Of a stretch of 58,367 bases of DNA, positions 39,440 through 48,619 are shown piece after piece. Origin of the DNA: an uncultured Ectothiorhodospiraceae bacterium (GTDB lineage: Bacteria > Pseudomonadota > Gammaproteobacteria > CAMYNG01); NCBI GenBank assembly GCA_947259765.1, contig CAMYNG010000008.1, positions 72,209-130,575 of the forward strand, written 5' to 3'. Position 1 is the first letter of the stretch. Every line of letters begins with the position of its first letter. The notes below the pieces were generated by a model that did no database searches, was not told where the DNA came from, and saw only the letters and a program-made list of their open reading frames with translations. A program made the translations under genes and the position numbers.

Positions 39440-40549
39440 GTGCAATTCAGCGGTAGGCGCGATTTTAAACACAATGAGCTTCCGGCCACGGGTATATTAC
39501 TCGCCAATCTAGGCACTCCGGAAAAACCCACCACGTCTGCAGTACGAAGCTACCTGGCGGAATTTCTTTCCGACCCGCGTGTCGTAGAAATGAACCGCTG
39601 GCTGTGGAAGCTCGCCTTACATGGAATTATTTTACGTATCAGGCCAAAACGCGCTGCGCGCGCGTATCGCAGTATCTGGACTGACGAGGGTTCGCCCTTG
39701 CTCGTCTTTGCCCGGAAACAACAGATCGCCCTACAAAAATTACTTCAGTCTCAAACTGAGGCACCGGTCAAAGTCGTACTGGGTATGTGCTATGGACAGC
39801 CCAGTATTGAATCCGCCCTGCAGGAACTCCACCGTGAGAATATCCAGCGACTGCTGGTATTACCACTCTACCCGCAGTATTCCGCAACCAGCACGGGCGC
39901 CGTTATCGACGCGGTGAGTAAAGTGTTACAACGGTGGCGGAACATCCCCGAACTCAGGTTGATTACCCGCTACCACGACTTTCCCGCCTTCATTTCGACG
40001 TTGGCAAACAGCGTTGAACGCCATTGGGACGCCCATGGTGAACCGGATAGATTGATGTTTTCCTTTCACGGTCTGCCGAAGCGAAACCTGTTAAGCGGCG
40101 ACCCGTATTTCTGCGAATGTCATAAAACGGCACGTCTGGTGGCGAATAAGTTGGGAATGGCAGAAGACCGCTGGCAGGTGACTTTTCAGTCGCGCTTCGG
40201 CAGAGAGGAGTGGCTCAAGCCCTACACCGACCATACCTTGCGCGACTTGGCCAAATCCGGGACGCGGCGCGTCGATGTGATATGCCCGGGCTTCTCCGCT
40301 GACTGCCTGGAAACACTCGAAGAGATCAATATGCAAAACCGCGAGATTTTTCTCAGTGCCGGCGGTGAACAGTTTCACTACATTCCTGCACTGAACGACC
40401 ATCCTTCACATATCGAGATGTTGGGCGCACTGGTGCGCAAACACGCTTTGGGCTGGCCCGAGTTTGAAACTGACTGGGATGCGGTGGTTGAGGTTAAAAA
40501 GGCCGCGGAACGGTTGGAACGCGCGAAACGGCAGGGTGCAGTACAGTAA
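39440..40549 (+). CDS. hemH: Ferrochelatase
   Basis: HemH inserts Fe2+ into protoporphyrin IX, the last step of protoheme synthesis. Recognised by ILLANLGTPEKPTTSAVRSYLAEFLSDPRVVE, the active-site histidine in FSFHGLP and the acidic residue in PGFSADCLETLEEI. The 369-residue length is that of proteobacterial HemH. A GTG at 39440 is used; homology begins about 15 residues in, so the start could be a little later. It converges on soxB across a strong hairpin terminator. Confidence 0.95.
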   Translation: MQFSGRRDFKHNELPATGILLANLGTPEKPTTSAVRSYLAEFLSDPRVVEMNRWLWKLALHGIILRIRPKRAARAYRSIWTDEGSPLLVFARKQQIALQKLLQSQTEAPVKVVLGMCYGQPSIESALQELHRENIQRLLVLPLYPQYSATSTGAVIDAVSKVLQRWRNIPELRLITRYHDFPAFISTLANSVERHWDAHGEPDRLMFSFHGLPKRNLLSGDPYFCECHKTARLVANKLGMAEDRWQVTFQSRFGREEWLKPYTDHTLRDLAKSGTRRVDVICPGFSADCLETLEEINMQNREIFLSAGGEQFHYIPALNDHPSHIEMLGALVRKHALGWPEFETDWDAVVEVKKAAERLERAKRQGAVQ

Positions 40550-40593
40550 GTTGAGCCAAACCCAACACGCTGGTTCGCCTCCCCATAAAACGC

Positions 40594-40665
40594 AAGCCAC
40601 GGCAGGCTCGGACTAAACAAAGCGGCACTCTCCTGCTCTGTTAACCGAACCTACCGTGGCTTTTT
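40594..40665 (+). terminator. Long-stem terminator between convergent hemH and soxB
   Basis: AAGCCACGGCAGGCTCGG (40594-40611) pairs with CCGAACCTACCGTGGCTT (40645-40662), 16 pairs with two mismatches, followed by TTTTT. It ends hemH and may also stop soxB transcription, although the T-tract on that side is weaker. The loop is 33 nt. Confidence 0.75.
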
Positions 40666-40681
40666 CGGCAAGGCGAAAAAA

Positions 40682-42493
40682 TCAGGCCGAGTAGTCGGAG
40701 ATACCCGGGTTACCTTCCGCGCCAATGATCTTCGGCGTGTTCAGCTTGGTGATTTTGGCAACCTTCTGATCCCTTAAGTAATCGGCCACGACTTCCCAGA
40801 CTGGCTCGCCCGGAGATTGCGACCCAACCGTGGCCCAGCCGGATACCTTGTAGTTCTTATCAGGTTCAATCGCCTCGCCGTTATCCAGGCGCATATCCTT
40901 GATGCGACCACCCATCTTGGCATTCAGGTCCATGGTGTAATCCAAACCACCGACGCGTACCATGTCGCCGCCCTGCTGGTAATAAGGGTCGTCATTGAAC
41001 AAATTGTCTGCAACATCTTCCAGAATCAGCTTTATATCGGAACCCTTCATTTCACGCATATAGGTTTCCGGATACGTCATGCATGTCTGATCCATAACGT
41101 TGTCCATATAGATGGTCTGTCCCGGCAATACGGAAGTTCCCCAACGGAAACCCGGTGACAGAGAGATCTGCGCATCCAGCTGAACGCGCAAGGCGTCGCA
41201 GATGATCTGATCAAACGTACCGTTGAAATTGCCGCGTCGGAAAAGCAGCGTATCGGCTACTGCCAGTTCTTCACGTAACTTATCTGTGTAGGGCGCACGT
41301 ACCTTCTCGATGTAGGCTGTCATTTCCTTGTCAGCTTCGAGGAAGTTGGAGAACACCGGCAACAGGCGATAACGGAAGTCCTGCACCTTGCCGTTACGCA
41401 CATCAAGCTGCATGAGCCCAAGGAATTTGCCGTTGGAACCGGCATTGGTCACCAGAGTCTGACCACCTTTATTCTTGACTACGCTCGGCGCGGGCACGCC
41501 ATCATGTGTGTGGCCACCGAAGATGGCATCGATACCCGATACGACCGAAGCCATTTTAAGATCCACATCCATACCGTTGTGAGAAATCACAATTACAGCA
41601 TCAGGCTTTTCTTTTTCGCGCACCGTGTCGACAACCGCTTGCATTTCCGAGTCACGAATACCGAAGGTCCAGTCCGGAATAAACCGTTGTGGATTCGCAA
41701 TTGGTGTATACGGAAACGCCTGACCAATGACGGCAACACGTACGCCACCCATATTCTTCATTGTGTACGGCTTAAAGGCACGCTGGCTGTTTTCATCAAA
41801 GCCGGCAAAATCAGCAAAGCGATAGTCAAACGCGGCTTCATCACGGACAAAAACGTTTTGCGCGACAAAATCGCCTTTGAACTGATTGACGTTGGCAATC
41901 ACTTCCTCATCAAGGTAGGTATATTCCCAGTGACCGGTCATGACATCCACCCCCAAAAGGTTGGTGGCATCCACCATGTCCTTGCCGCGGGTCCAAAGAG
42001 CAGTACCGGAACCCTGCCAGGTATCGCCACCATCGAGTAACAAGGTGTTATCGGGGCCAAGGTCGGCACGAAGTTTTTTCACCAGGGTGGCAAGGTGAGC
42101 AAAACCGCCCACTTTACCGTACTTCTCCGCCGCCTCTGCAAAACTCAAGTAGCTAAAGGCATGGGCTTCAGTTGAATTGGGTTTGATACCGAAGTGCTGC
42201 AACATCTTGTCACCCACCAGGTGCGGTGGTTGACCAAACGCTGAGCCGACGCCGAGATTTACACTAGGCTCGCGAAAATAGATGGGCAACAACTGAGCAT
42301 GGCAGTCAGTAAAGTGCATCAGGTTAACGTTACCGAATTTGGGAACATTATACAGATCGCTATAGTCCGGGGTCGGCGTGGTGGTAGCCACGGTAGGCTT
42401 AGAGCCCGTTTTTGAATCGCAACCAGGAACCATACCCGCGGCTGCGGCCAGTCCCATTATTTGAACAAACTCGCGTCGGCTTAGTGAAGACAT
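40682..42493 (-). CDS. soxB: Thiosulfohydrolase SoxB
   Basis: SoxB hydrolyses sulfate from SoxYZ-bound S-sulfonate during thiosulfate oxidation in the periplasm. The ATG at 42493 has GAGGAGGGG upstream and yields a Tat signal peptide, SRREFVQIMGLAAAAG. Metallophosphoesterase residues are in MHFTDCHAQLLP, LLLDGGDTWQGSGTALW, VISHNGMDVD and GGHTHDG; the SoxB-type TWQGSGTALWTRGKDMVDA and TGHWEYTY separate it from 5'-nucleotidases. It is 603 residues from the chosen start. No soxXAYZ or soxCD is in the window; separation of soxB from other sox genes occurs in gammaproteobacterial sulfur oxidisers. Confidence 0.93.
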   Translation of the reverse strand: MSSLSRREFVQIMGLAAAAGMVPGCDSKTGSKPTVATTTPTPDYSDLYNVPKFGNVNLMHFTDCHAQLLPIYFREPSVNLGVGSAFGQPPHLVGDKMLQHFGIKPNSTEAHAFSYLSFAEAAEKYGKVGGFAHLATLVKKLRADLGPDNTLLLDGGDTWQGSGTALWTRGKDMVDATNLLGVDVMTGHWEYTYLDEEVIANVNQFKGDFVAQNVFVRDEAAFDYRFADFAGFDENSQRAFKPYTMKNMGGVRVAVIGQAFPYTPIANPQRFIPDWTFGIRDSEMQAVVDTVREKEKPDAVIVISHNGMDVDLKMASVVSGIDAIFGGHTHDGVPAPSVVKNKGGQTLVTNAGSNGKFLGLMQLDVRNGKVQDFRYRLLPVFSNFLEADKEMTAYIEKVRAPYTDKLREELAVADTLLFRRGNFNGTFDQIICDALRVQLDAQISLSPGFRWGTSVLPGQTIYMDNVMDQTCMTYPETYMREMKGSDIKLILEDVADNLFNDDPYYQQGGDMVRVGGLDYTMDLNAKMGGRIKDMRLDNGEAIEPDKNYKVSGWATVGSQSPGEPVWEVVADYLRDQKVAKITKLNTPKIIGAEGNPGISDYSA

Positions 42494-42844
42494 CAATCCC
42501 CTCCTCGTTCTGCCCTTCTCAATGCAAAACAACCGTCAAACAGACTCCCAAGCCATTTCTCAATCCGGGATTTTTCCACCATGTGACACACGAAAACAGC
42601 ATCCGCGCACACCAGCGATTGGGCAGGCTCGTAGACTACGACAGGTTGCAACTGGTTTTTTATTGGAACGCATGATAGTACAAACCGCCCCTGCCGTGCA
42701 CGATTTTTAACCGTTTTTTTCGCACATTCACCGTGGCGCTTCGTCGGGCGGATGGCCCGTTCCGTCACGTGTATTGGTATTTTCAGGCACTCGCACGGCC
42801 ATGAGGCGGTTTACACGCAAATCGCAATCAAACGGGATTGCAAT
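42494..42844. other. Intergenic region upstream of soxB
   Basis: About 350 bp between the msrQ stop and the soxB start. It must carry the soxB promoter. I see no convincing open frame, RNA gene or repeat; T-runs at about 42703-42720 could weakly end msrQ transcription. Confidence 0.5.
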
Positions 42845-43492
42845 TTACACCACAGGGCGGGAGCGACCCACGTCTGTGGATCGGAAAAAACGGCGATAAA
42901 GACGAAAGCCAAGCAAAACACTAAGTATCAGCCCGTAGATCAGCGGCGTTCGCAAGTCAGCCTTGACCAGCCAGAAAAAATGTAACACCGCCAGTGGAAC
43001 AAGAACATAAATCAGGCGGTGCAAGCGGCGCCAGTTCGGCCCCAGGCGTTTCACCATGCGATTAGTTGAAGTCGCAGCAAGAGGAATGAGCAAAAGAAAG
43101 GCCGTCATGCCAACGGTTATGAAGGGTCGCTTGTAGATATCCAGCAGGATCTCCCCCCAATCGAAAAACTGGTCCAGCCACAAATACGAAACCAGGTGAA
43201 CCAAGGCATAGAAAAACGCAAATAATCCCAGCATACGACGAAAGCGCAACAGCACCGGCAAACCCGTGAGGTGACGAAGTGGCGTAATCGCTAAAGTGAC
43301 TAGTAGAAAGCGCAGGGCCCATTCACCGCTGGAGCGCGTAAACACTTCTATCGGGTTGGCACCCAGTTGATCCTGAATCACACCCCAAACCAAATTACCC
43401 AACGGCATCAGACAAAGCATAAATAACGCAGGCTTGGACAAACGACTGCGAAACATGGGCTGGAGAGAAAAAGATTGTTTGGTAATGCGCAT
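42845..43492 (-). CDS. msrQ: Heme-binding membrane subunit MsrQ
   Basis: MsrQ (YedZ) is the heme-containing membrane partner that passes electrons from the quinone pool to MsrP for repair of oxidised methionine in periplasmic proteins. 215 residues, six hydrophobic segments. Conserved histidines suitable for heme ligation are in FFYALVHLVSYLWLD and NWRRLHRLIYVLVPLAVLHFFWL. It follows msrP by ~130 bp on the same strand, the normal msrP-msrQ order. Confidence 0.92.
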   Translation of the reverse strand: MRITKQSFSLQPMFRSRLSKPALFMLCLMPLGNLVWGVIQDQLGANPIEVFTRSSGEWALRFLLVTLAITPLRHLTGLPVLLRFRRMLGLFAFFYALVHLVSYLWLDQFFDWGEILLDIYKRPFITVGMTAFLLLIPLAATSTNRMVKRLGPNWRRLHRLIYVLVPLAVLHFFWLVKADLRTPLIYGLILSVLLGFRLYRRFFRSTDVGRSRPVV

Positions 43493-43625
43493 AAACTAAA
43501 AATCCTACATCGCGCAAGCTACGACACGAACGCGGCTTTTCGAATCGGGTGACCGGTTCTCCTGGTTCCACAAGAAGTAGAACACGTCGGCATTAAAGAC
43601 GAATCCCTTGCTTTTGCGCTCATCG

Positions 43626-44582
43626 TTAAAAGTTCTTGCGCAGATCCATACCACTATATAGATGCGCAACTTCATCCGCATAACCGTTGTACATTCTCGT
43701 CTTGATCTTGAAAAATTCGCCTATGCGGCGTTCCCGCTTTTGGCTCCAGCGCGGATGATCAACCAAAGGATTTACGTTGGAATAAAATCCGTACTCGCTC
43801 GGCGCTGTCCGCATCCAACTTGAGACAGGCTGTTTGTCGACAAAACGTATTTCCACTATCGACTTAATACTCTTAAAACCATACTTCCAGGGCACAACCA
43901 GGCGTAACGGCGCGCCATTCTGATTCGGCAATACTTCGCCATACAAACCAACCGCCATCAGGCTCAACGGATTCATCGCCTCATCAATTCGCAGTCCTTC
44001 AACGTAAGGCCAGTCGAGTACGCCGGACTTCTGACCAGGCATTTGTTTGGCATCCTTCAGGGTAACGAACTCAACATACTTTGCTTGTGAAGTCGGTTGA
44101 AATCGTTTCAGTAAATCAGCAAGCGGGAACCCGATCCAGGGGATCACCATCGACCATCCCTCCACACAACGCAAACGATAGATGCGCTCCTGCAGTGCAT
44201 GCGGTTTAAGGATGTCTTCTAACTGAAGGCTACCCGGCTTTTCACAATGACCAGAAAATTTTACTGACCAGGGCGAAGTTTGAAGTGTCTTGGCGCGTTT
44301 TGCTGGCGAGTATTTATCTGTGCCGAACTCATAAAAATTGTTGTACTCCGTAATATCCTTGTAGTCGGTTAGCTCCTCTTTGCTGGAATACTCTGTCATA
44401 CGGCTGTAGTCGAGCTTACGCCCGCCATAGCCGGCGCTAGCAGTTGCAAGTACCGCAGGCGAGATGCCGGCTGTGGCCAACAGGCCAAGCCCCGTCTTGA
44501 TGAATTCCCGCCTTTTTTTGTAAACGGGTAAGGGTGTAATTTCCGACGGGCGGGTATCTACTGGTTTTTTAATTAAAATCAT
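43626..44582 (-). CDS. msrP: Protein-methionine-sulfoxide reductase catalytic subunit MsrP
   Basis: A Tat-exported molybdopterin enzyme that reduces methionine sulfoxide in periplasmic proteins. The signal [19 protein letters not shown] starts after ~20 residues. The molybdenum-ligating cysteine is C139 in [19 protein letters not shown]. The C-terminal half has [17 protein letters not shown], usual for the family. At 318 residues, length is normal. Upstream lies a periplasmic redoxin and downstream msrQ, all on the same strand, with a two-component system just before them. Confidence 0.95.
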   Translation of the reverse strand: MILIKKPVDTRPSEITPLPVYKKRREFIKTGLGLLATAGISPAVLATASAGYGGRKLDYSRMTEYSSKEELTDYKDITEYNNFYEFGTDKYSPAKRAKTLQTSPWSVKFSGHCEKPGSLQLEDILKPHALQERIYRLRCVEGWSMVIPWIGFPLADLLKRFQPTSQAKYVEFVTLKDAKQMPGQKSGVLDWPYVEGLRIDEAMNPLSLMAVGLYGEVLPNQNGAPLRLVVPWKYGFKSIKSIVEIRFVDKQPVSSWMRTAPSEYGFYSNVNPLVDHPRWSQKRERRIGEFFKIKTRMYNGYADEVAHLYSGMDLRKNF

Positions 44583-44628
44583 AAATGCTAACCGTAAGTA
44601 AGACCGAATTGATTGCGGCTAAAAAATC

Positions 44629-45162
44629 TTAACCTGGCGATGTTGGCGTAGTTTCGGCGATGAGTCTCTTAATCATGTCTTCAGTATTACTGTATCGGCC
44701 TTCGCCGATAGTTCGATAGCGTAATTGACCCTGCCGGTCGATTAAATACACGGTGGGCCAGTATCTATTTCCATATCGTCGCCAGATGGCGAAGTCATTA
44801 TCCATTACCACAGGATAGCGAATTGACTTTTTCTTAAGATACGCCGAGACATTCTCGGCCTTTTTTTCATGAGCAAATTCCGGTGAATGTACTGCAACAA
44901 CTTCCAGGCCCTGTTTATGGTAACGCGAGTACCAACGCTTGATGTGGGGTTCCACATTGACACAGTTGTAGCAACCGTAGGTCCAGAACTCGACAAGCAC
45001 CACCTTGCCTTTAAGCTTGTCCAGGTTTAATGGCTTGGAGTTAAACCAGCGAGACCCGGTAATTTCCGGAGCGGCAACAGGGCCAATTTCCGGTGGTCTG
45101 GCACATGCGCCGCTACTTACTGTAAGACACAACACCAGGGTGGACAGGCCGACTCGCAACAT
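44629..45162 (-). CDS. TlpA-like periplasmic thioredoxin-fold protein
   Basis: A 177-residue redoxin beginning MLRVGLSTLVLCLTVSSGAC, from the ATG at 45162 with AAGAGGAAGG immediately upstream; an earlier in-frame start adds 17 basic residues. The signal peptide is clear; SGAC is a poor lipobox, so lipidation is doubtful. The thioredoxin motif is CYNC in FWTYGCYNC, like the redoxin half of DipZ-type proteins. It may keep MsrP or other periplasmic proteins reduced. msrP follows after ~45 bp. Confidence 0.87.
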   Translation of the reverse strand: MLRVGLSTLVLCLTVSSGACARPPEIGPVAAPEITGSRWFNSKPLNLDKLKGKVVLVEFWTYGCYNCVNVEPHIKRWYSRYHKQGLEVVAVHSPEFAHEKKAENVSAYLKKKSIRYPVVMDNDFAIWRRYGNRYWPTVYLIDRQGQLRYRTIGEGRYSNTEDMIKRLIAETTPTSPG

Positions 45163-45372
45163 CCTTCCTCTTACCCACCACCTTCGACACTCACTGATTC
45201 CTGCACTCACCATAAAGACCTGCGTATTGTGTTCGAGTTCCCGAAACCGGCTGGGGTTGAAAAACTCCCACAGACACCCAACAAATTTTTCAGAATTCTT
45301 GAGCTAATTACTGCATCTAGAAAGGAATAGTTATTGAGCTTAGACATTCGAACTCACATGAATTTCACGGAA

Positions 45373-45390
45373 ACATCACAAAAGCATCAC
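45373..45390 (-). promoter_or_regulatory. Predicted response-regulator direct-repeat site upstream of redoxin-msrPQ
   Basis: ACATCACAAAAGCATCAC; read on the minus strand it is TGTGAT-type half-sites about 11 bp apart, the spacing used by OmpR-family regulators. It lies six bases after the histidine-kinase stop and ~210 bp before the redoxin start. It differs at one base from the copy at 47645-47662 ahead of the response regulator. Confidence 0.6.
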
Positions 45391-45395
45391 GTGCG

Positions 45396-46871
45396 TCAGC
45401 GCGTATAGGCGGGCAACGAAAACGTAAACTGGGTTCCTGCATTTTCACGGCTCTCCGCCTTGATAACACTGCCGTGCAAATCAAGAATTCGTTTAACAAT
45501 AGCAAGACCCAGCCCCGCATTCCCGCCGCCGCGGCGGCTCTTGGTCAGACGGTAGAATCGGTCAAATATAGAATCCAGCTCCGCAGCAGGGATGCCACAG
45601 CCTGTGTCGGCCACCTGAACAAGGATTTGATTTCCATCCGGAGCTAATGTGACATTTACGTTGCCCCCCGCGGGTGTATGGCGCAACGCATTTTCGATAA
45701 GGTTCTCCAGAACGCGCTGCATCAAACCGATGTCGCCGTATGCCAGCGGTAACTCTGCCGTCAGATTGGTTTCCAGTACGATGCTTTGTTGTTCTGCCTC
45801 AAGTTGAAATTTTTGTAATACGTCCTGTACCAATTCCCCCATTGAAAACGCTTCCACGCTCAACAACGTTTCGCAGGAATCCAGCGTTGCCAGCTCGAAC
45901 AAATCCGCAACCAACTCACCCAAACGTTTGCTATGCGAAAATGCGACTTCGATGTAGTGCCGCCGCTCGTCCTCGCGCAAATCCTTATCTTTGAGCAACA
46001 GGGTCTCAAGATAGCCATTTAGCGTTGCGAGCGGTGTACGCAAATCATGTGAGACGTTGGCCACGAGTTCGCGCCGTTGTGCGTCAGTACGCTTCAATTC
46101 CTGAACCTGGTTGCTGATCTGATCAGCCATGGAATTGAAATTCAGAGCCAGGCGATCAATCTCGTCGCCGTCATCGCGAGCTTCCGCGTAACGTACCGCG
46201 TTCCGCTGTTCATCGTCACCCTGACTGTAGAAACTTATTAACCGTGTCAGCCGACGAAGACGTCGAGTTTGCAATGCAAAAATAAACAGCCCGAACACCA
46301 ACACTACTAACAGACTTGCAACCAGCCCCCAAAGGCTGACCCGGAAGATATAACTACCTTTCAGTAACTCTACGACGTGGTCAAACTGCTCGCCGCCGAG
46401 AATCACGTACAGATACCCTTTCTGCACACCGTCAATTGTTACCGGGGCTGCGGAAAACACCTTTTGCCCTTCTGGGTCGCGAGGGTCATCTCCCGGTTCG
46501 GGGAACACGGCGGCACCCTGCGCAAAGCGGCGAATCGGTTCAACATCGATCTGGCTGCGTTTCACCCTGTCGTATGGCGCAGCATCCGCGAGAATGTTGC
46601 CATCATTATCCAGCAGGTAAACCTCAATTGCGGGGTTAATCACCATCATCATATTAAACAGGTCACGTAACGCAGCCCGGTTGATTTCACTTTCCTTGAA
46701 CAGAGCCATCTCATCGGAAATGTGTAGAGCAAGTTCTCTATTCAGGCGCTGCTGCACTTCCTGTTGATAGTTTTCAGTCGCGTAACGGACGAGAAAAAAG
46801 AACAGCGTGCCAGCAAGTAAAATCAATAGCAGCAGTGCCAGCGCAAGTTTGCCATAAAGTGTTTTAAACAT
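45396..46871 (-). CDS. Two-component sensor histidine kinase
   Basis: A 491-residue kinase from the ATG at 46871. Transmembrane helices at ~8-28 and ~178-200 enclose a periplasmic domain of ~150 residues (AIEVYLLDNDGNILADAAPY suggests a PAS/Cache-type fold). HAMP follows, then HisKA with phospho-acceptor H275 in NVSHDLRTPLA, and HATPase boxes NLIENALRHTP, DTGCGIP and GLGLAIVKRILDLHG. It begins 17 bp after the response regulator gene. It fits an envelope stress sensor; the position before msrPQ suggests an oxidant signal, by inference. Confidence 0.93.
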   Translation of the reverse strand: MFKTLYGKLALALLLLILLAGTLFFFLVRYATENYQQEVQQRLNRELALHISDEMALFKESEINRAALRDLFNMMMVINPAIEVYLLDNDGNILADAAPYDRVKRSQIDVEPIRRFAQGAAVFPEPGDDPRDPEGQKVFSAAPVTIDGVQKGYLYVILGGEQFDHVVELLKGSYIFRVSLWGLVASLLVVLVFGLFIFALQTRRLRRLTRLISFYSQGDDEQRNAVRYAEARDDGDEIDRLALNFNSMADQISNQVQELKRTDAQRRELVANVSHDLRTPLATLNGYLETLLLKDKDLREDERRHYIEVAFSHSKRLGELVADLFELATLDSCETLLSVEAFSMGELVQDVLQKFQLEAEQQSIVLETNLTAELPLAYGDIGLMQRVLENLIENALRHTPAGGNVNVTLAPDGNQILVQVADTGCGIPAAELDSIFDRFYRLTKSRRGGGNAGLGLAIVKRILDLHGSVIKAESRENAGTQFTFSLPAYTR

Positions 46872-46888
46872 AATGAAACAACCTGAGC

Positions 46889-47611
46889 TCAACCCGTACC
46901 TGTGGCTTCTGAATCGACAAATTTGTACCCGACTCCCCACACTGTCTGAATGTAGCGCGGTTGAGACGGATCGGATTCAATTTTTGCGCGCAAGCGATTA
47001 ATGTGTGAATTAACCGTATGTTCATAGCCGTCATGCCCGTAACCCCAGACTGTGTCCAGCAACTGGCTGCGCGAGTAAACCCGCCCGGGATGACGGACAA
47101 AGTGCAGCAACAAATCAAACTCTTTAGCGGTCAATTCAACCTCTCTGGAATCAACACTAACCATCCTGCGCTCAGGATCAATGTGCATTTCCGCAACCGT
47201 AATAGCAGCGCCTTCTTCGGTTTCATTTTCAGCCAACGCGTGCATGCGTCTAAAAATTGCTTTAACTCGCGCCAACAATTCACGGATGCTGAACGGCTTG
47301 GTGAGATAGTCGTCAGCACCGATCTCCAAACCAAGCACGCGATCGAACTCGGTGCTTTTTGCCGTTAACATGAGTACCGGGGTATAGCGTTTTTCTTCAC
47401 GCAGATGCCGACAGACACTCACGCCGTCCAGACCTGGCAACATCAAGTCGAGGATTATCAGATCGAAGCGCCCGCTTAAGGCCAACTCCAGACCCGCCTT
47501 GCCATCACCTGCCAGCTCAACCTCGTAACTCGCATCGCGCAGGTGCATCGCCACGAGTTCCGCCATGTCTACGTTGTCCTCGACGACCAAAATATGTTTT
47601 TTCACCATCAC
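46889..47611 (-). CDS. OmpR-family response regulator
   Basis: The 240-residue regulator has a receiver domain with phospho-acceptor D55 (LIILDLMLPG), preceded by acidic EDN, and a C-terminal winged-helix domain with ELTAKEFDLLLHFVRHPGRVYSRSQLLDTVWGYG. It pairs with the kinase downstream. A direct-repeat site starts 34 bp upstream of its start codon, compatible with autoregulation. Two in-frame ATGs are consecutive, so the exact start is uncertain by one codon. Confidence 0.95.
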   Translation of the reverse strand: MMVKKHILVVEDNVDMAELVAMHLRDASYEVELAGDGKAGLELALSGRFDLIILDLMLPGLDGVSVCRHLREEKRYTPVLMLTAKSTEFDRVLGLEIGADDYLTKPFSIRELLARVKAIFRRMHALAENETEEGAAITVAEMHIDPERRMVSVDSREVELTAKEFDLLLHFVRHPGRVYSRSQLLDTVWGYGHDGYEHTVNSHINRLRAKIESDPSQPRYIQTVWGVGYKFVDSEATGTG

Positions 47612-47932
47612 CTCTTCTTCAGGTACGCCAAGTGTATCGACCGTACATCACAAAAGTATCACACATTGGACCGACTCCAGGGACCTCGCGGGTCGCTAAG
47701 TCTTTGTTCCGAATTGGCGTTAAACCCGGCGGATCAAAAAATGCGAACCCGCCTGGAAAATGTCCGTTAAACAATTGCCGTAAAATTTCATCTGTGACAA
47801 AGTTGCGAGTACCGTTGGTACCGTGTTAGTCCGCGGCCACCACGAAAGCGGAAGTTGGAACGGCAGTGCAACAATACAAGAATAGCCTCCCGGAATACCG
47901 CAACAACAATCTTGCAGGAAGTAGAGCTCCCC
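47612..47932. other. Divergent intergenic region between response regulator and SHOCT-like gene
   Basis: About 320 bp. It contains the response-regulator site at 47645-47662 and presumably promoters for both genes. Nothing else stands out as coding, RNA or repeat. Confidence 0.5.
47645..47662 (-). promoter_or_regulatory. Predicted response-regulator direct-repeat site, autoregulatory copy
   Basis: ACATCACAAAAGTATCAC, 34-51 bp upstream of the response regulator start. On the minus strand it gives two TGTGAT repeats 11 bp apart. It is 17 of 18 identical to the site at 45373-45390. Binding by the adjacent regulator is inferred. Confidence 0.6.
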
Positions 47933-48574
47933 ATGTCCGTCGCTGAAGCCAAATCCAGGGAGAAAGTCGCTGATTGCACCTTGGTGCAAAAAAGTGCGAT
48001 TACCGGCGAAGAACGGAGTTTCGAAATCTACAACCGTAAGTTCTTACGGGTTAATGTGCAGCATCTGCGTCACGGCACGAAATACGATTTACGTCTTGGA
48101 ATGATGGAACCGTGGCCCATTCGGCACCGGCGAATTTCCTGGCGTTCACTTGGCGTGTTAATACTGGCGCTCATTGCCGGCGCCGCAACGACGGCCTGGT
48201 TTTATTTTAATCTGGAGACCGTCGGCTATTCCTGGGCCGTCCCGATTATCGCGGGTTTGCTACTTTTGAACCTCGGCGCCTTACTGGTTTTCTTTCTCCG
48301 TTCGCCGAACATTACCGAGTTCCGCAGTCGTTACGGCGGCTGCGTGCTGATCAGCCTATTTTACAACAAGCCTGACAGTGAGACGTTTGCGGAATTCGTG
48401 GAAAGCCTTAAGAATCGTATCCTGGTTGCGTCCCAGGAACTGGCCGCGAACAAGTCGCAAATGCTCGCGCTGGAACTAAAGGAACTACGGCGTCTCACCA
48501 GTGAGGGGATTGTGTCTGACACTGACTACTCCCGCGCCAAAGACAGGATCTTCAAGCTACACGGAAATTCATAA
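47933..48574 (+). CDS. Membrane protein with C-terminal SHOCT-like segment
   Basis: A 213-residue protein from the ATG at 47933; an upstream in-frame extension of 26 codons has no signal features. A cytoplasmic N-terminal half (~1-75) precedes two hydrophobic segments (LGVLILALIAGAATTAWFYF; WAVPIIAGLLLLNLGALLVFF). The C-terminal ELKELRRLTSEGIVSDTDYSRAKDRIFKL matches the short helical SHOCT pattern often seen in membrane or stress proteins. Function unknown. It shares a large hairpin with the end of clpB. Confidence 0.75.
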   Translation: MSVAEAKSREKVADCTLVQKSAITGEERSFEIYNRKFLRVNVQHLRHGTKYDLRLGMMEPWPIRHRRISWRSLGVLILALIAGAATTAWFYFNLETVGYSWAVPIIAGLLLLNLGALLVFFLRSPNITEFRSRYGGCVLISLFYNKPDSETFAEFVESLKNRILVASQELAANKSQMLALELKELRRLTSEGIVSDTDYSRAKDRIFKLHGNS

Positions 48575-48619
48575 AATCAGGACCTAGGATCTAGCTGCTA
48601 GACCCTAGGCCCTGATTTT
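48573..48619. terminator. Bidirectional hairpin terminator between SHOCT-like gene and clpB
   Basis: AAAATCAGG (48573-48581) pairs with CCTGATTTT (48611-48619); inside it CCTAGG/CCTAGG and CTAG/CTAG continue the stem. The flanking A/T stretches serve either strand. It overlaps the stop codons of both convergent genes. Confidence 0.85.

Noticed and set aside
40682..42493. 5'-nucleotidase instead of SoxB
   Set aside because: SoxB-specific motifs (TWQGSGTALWTRG, TGHWEYTY) and the Tat signal favour SoxB.
42522..42710. Short open frames in the soxB upstream region
   Set aside because: No ribosome site, no family likeness, and they overlap on both strands without consistent coding bias.
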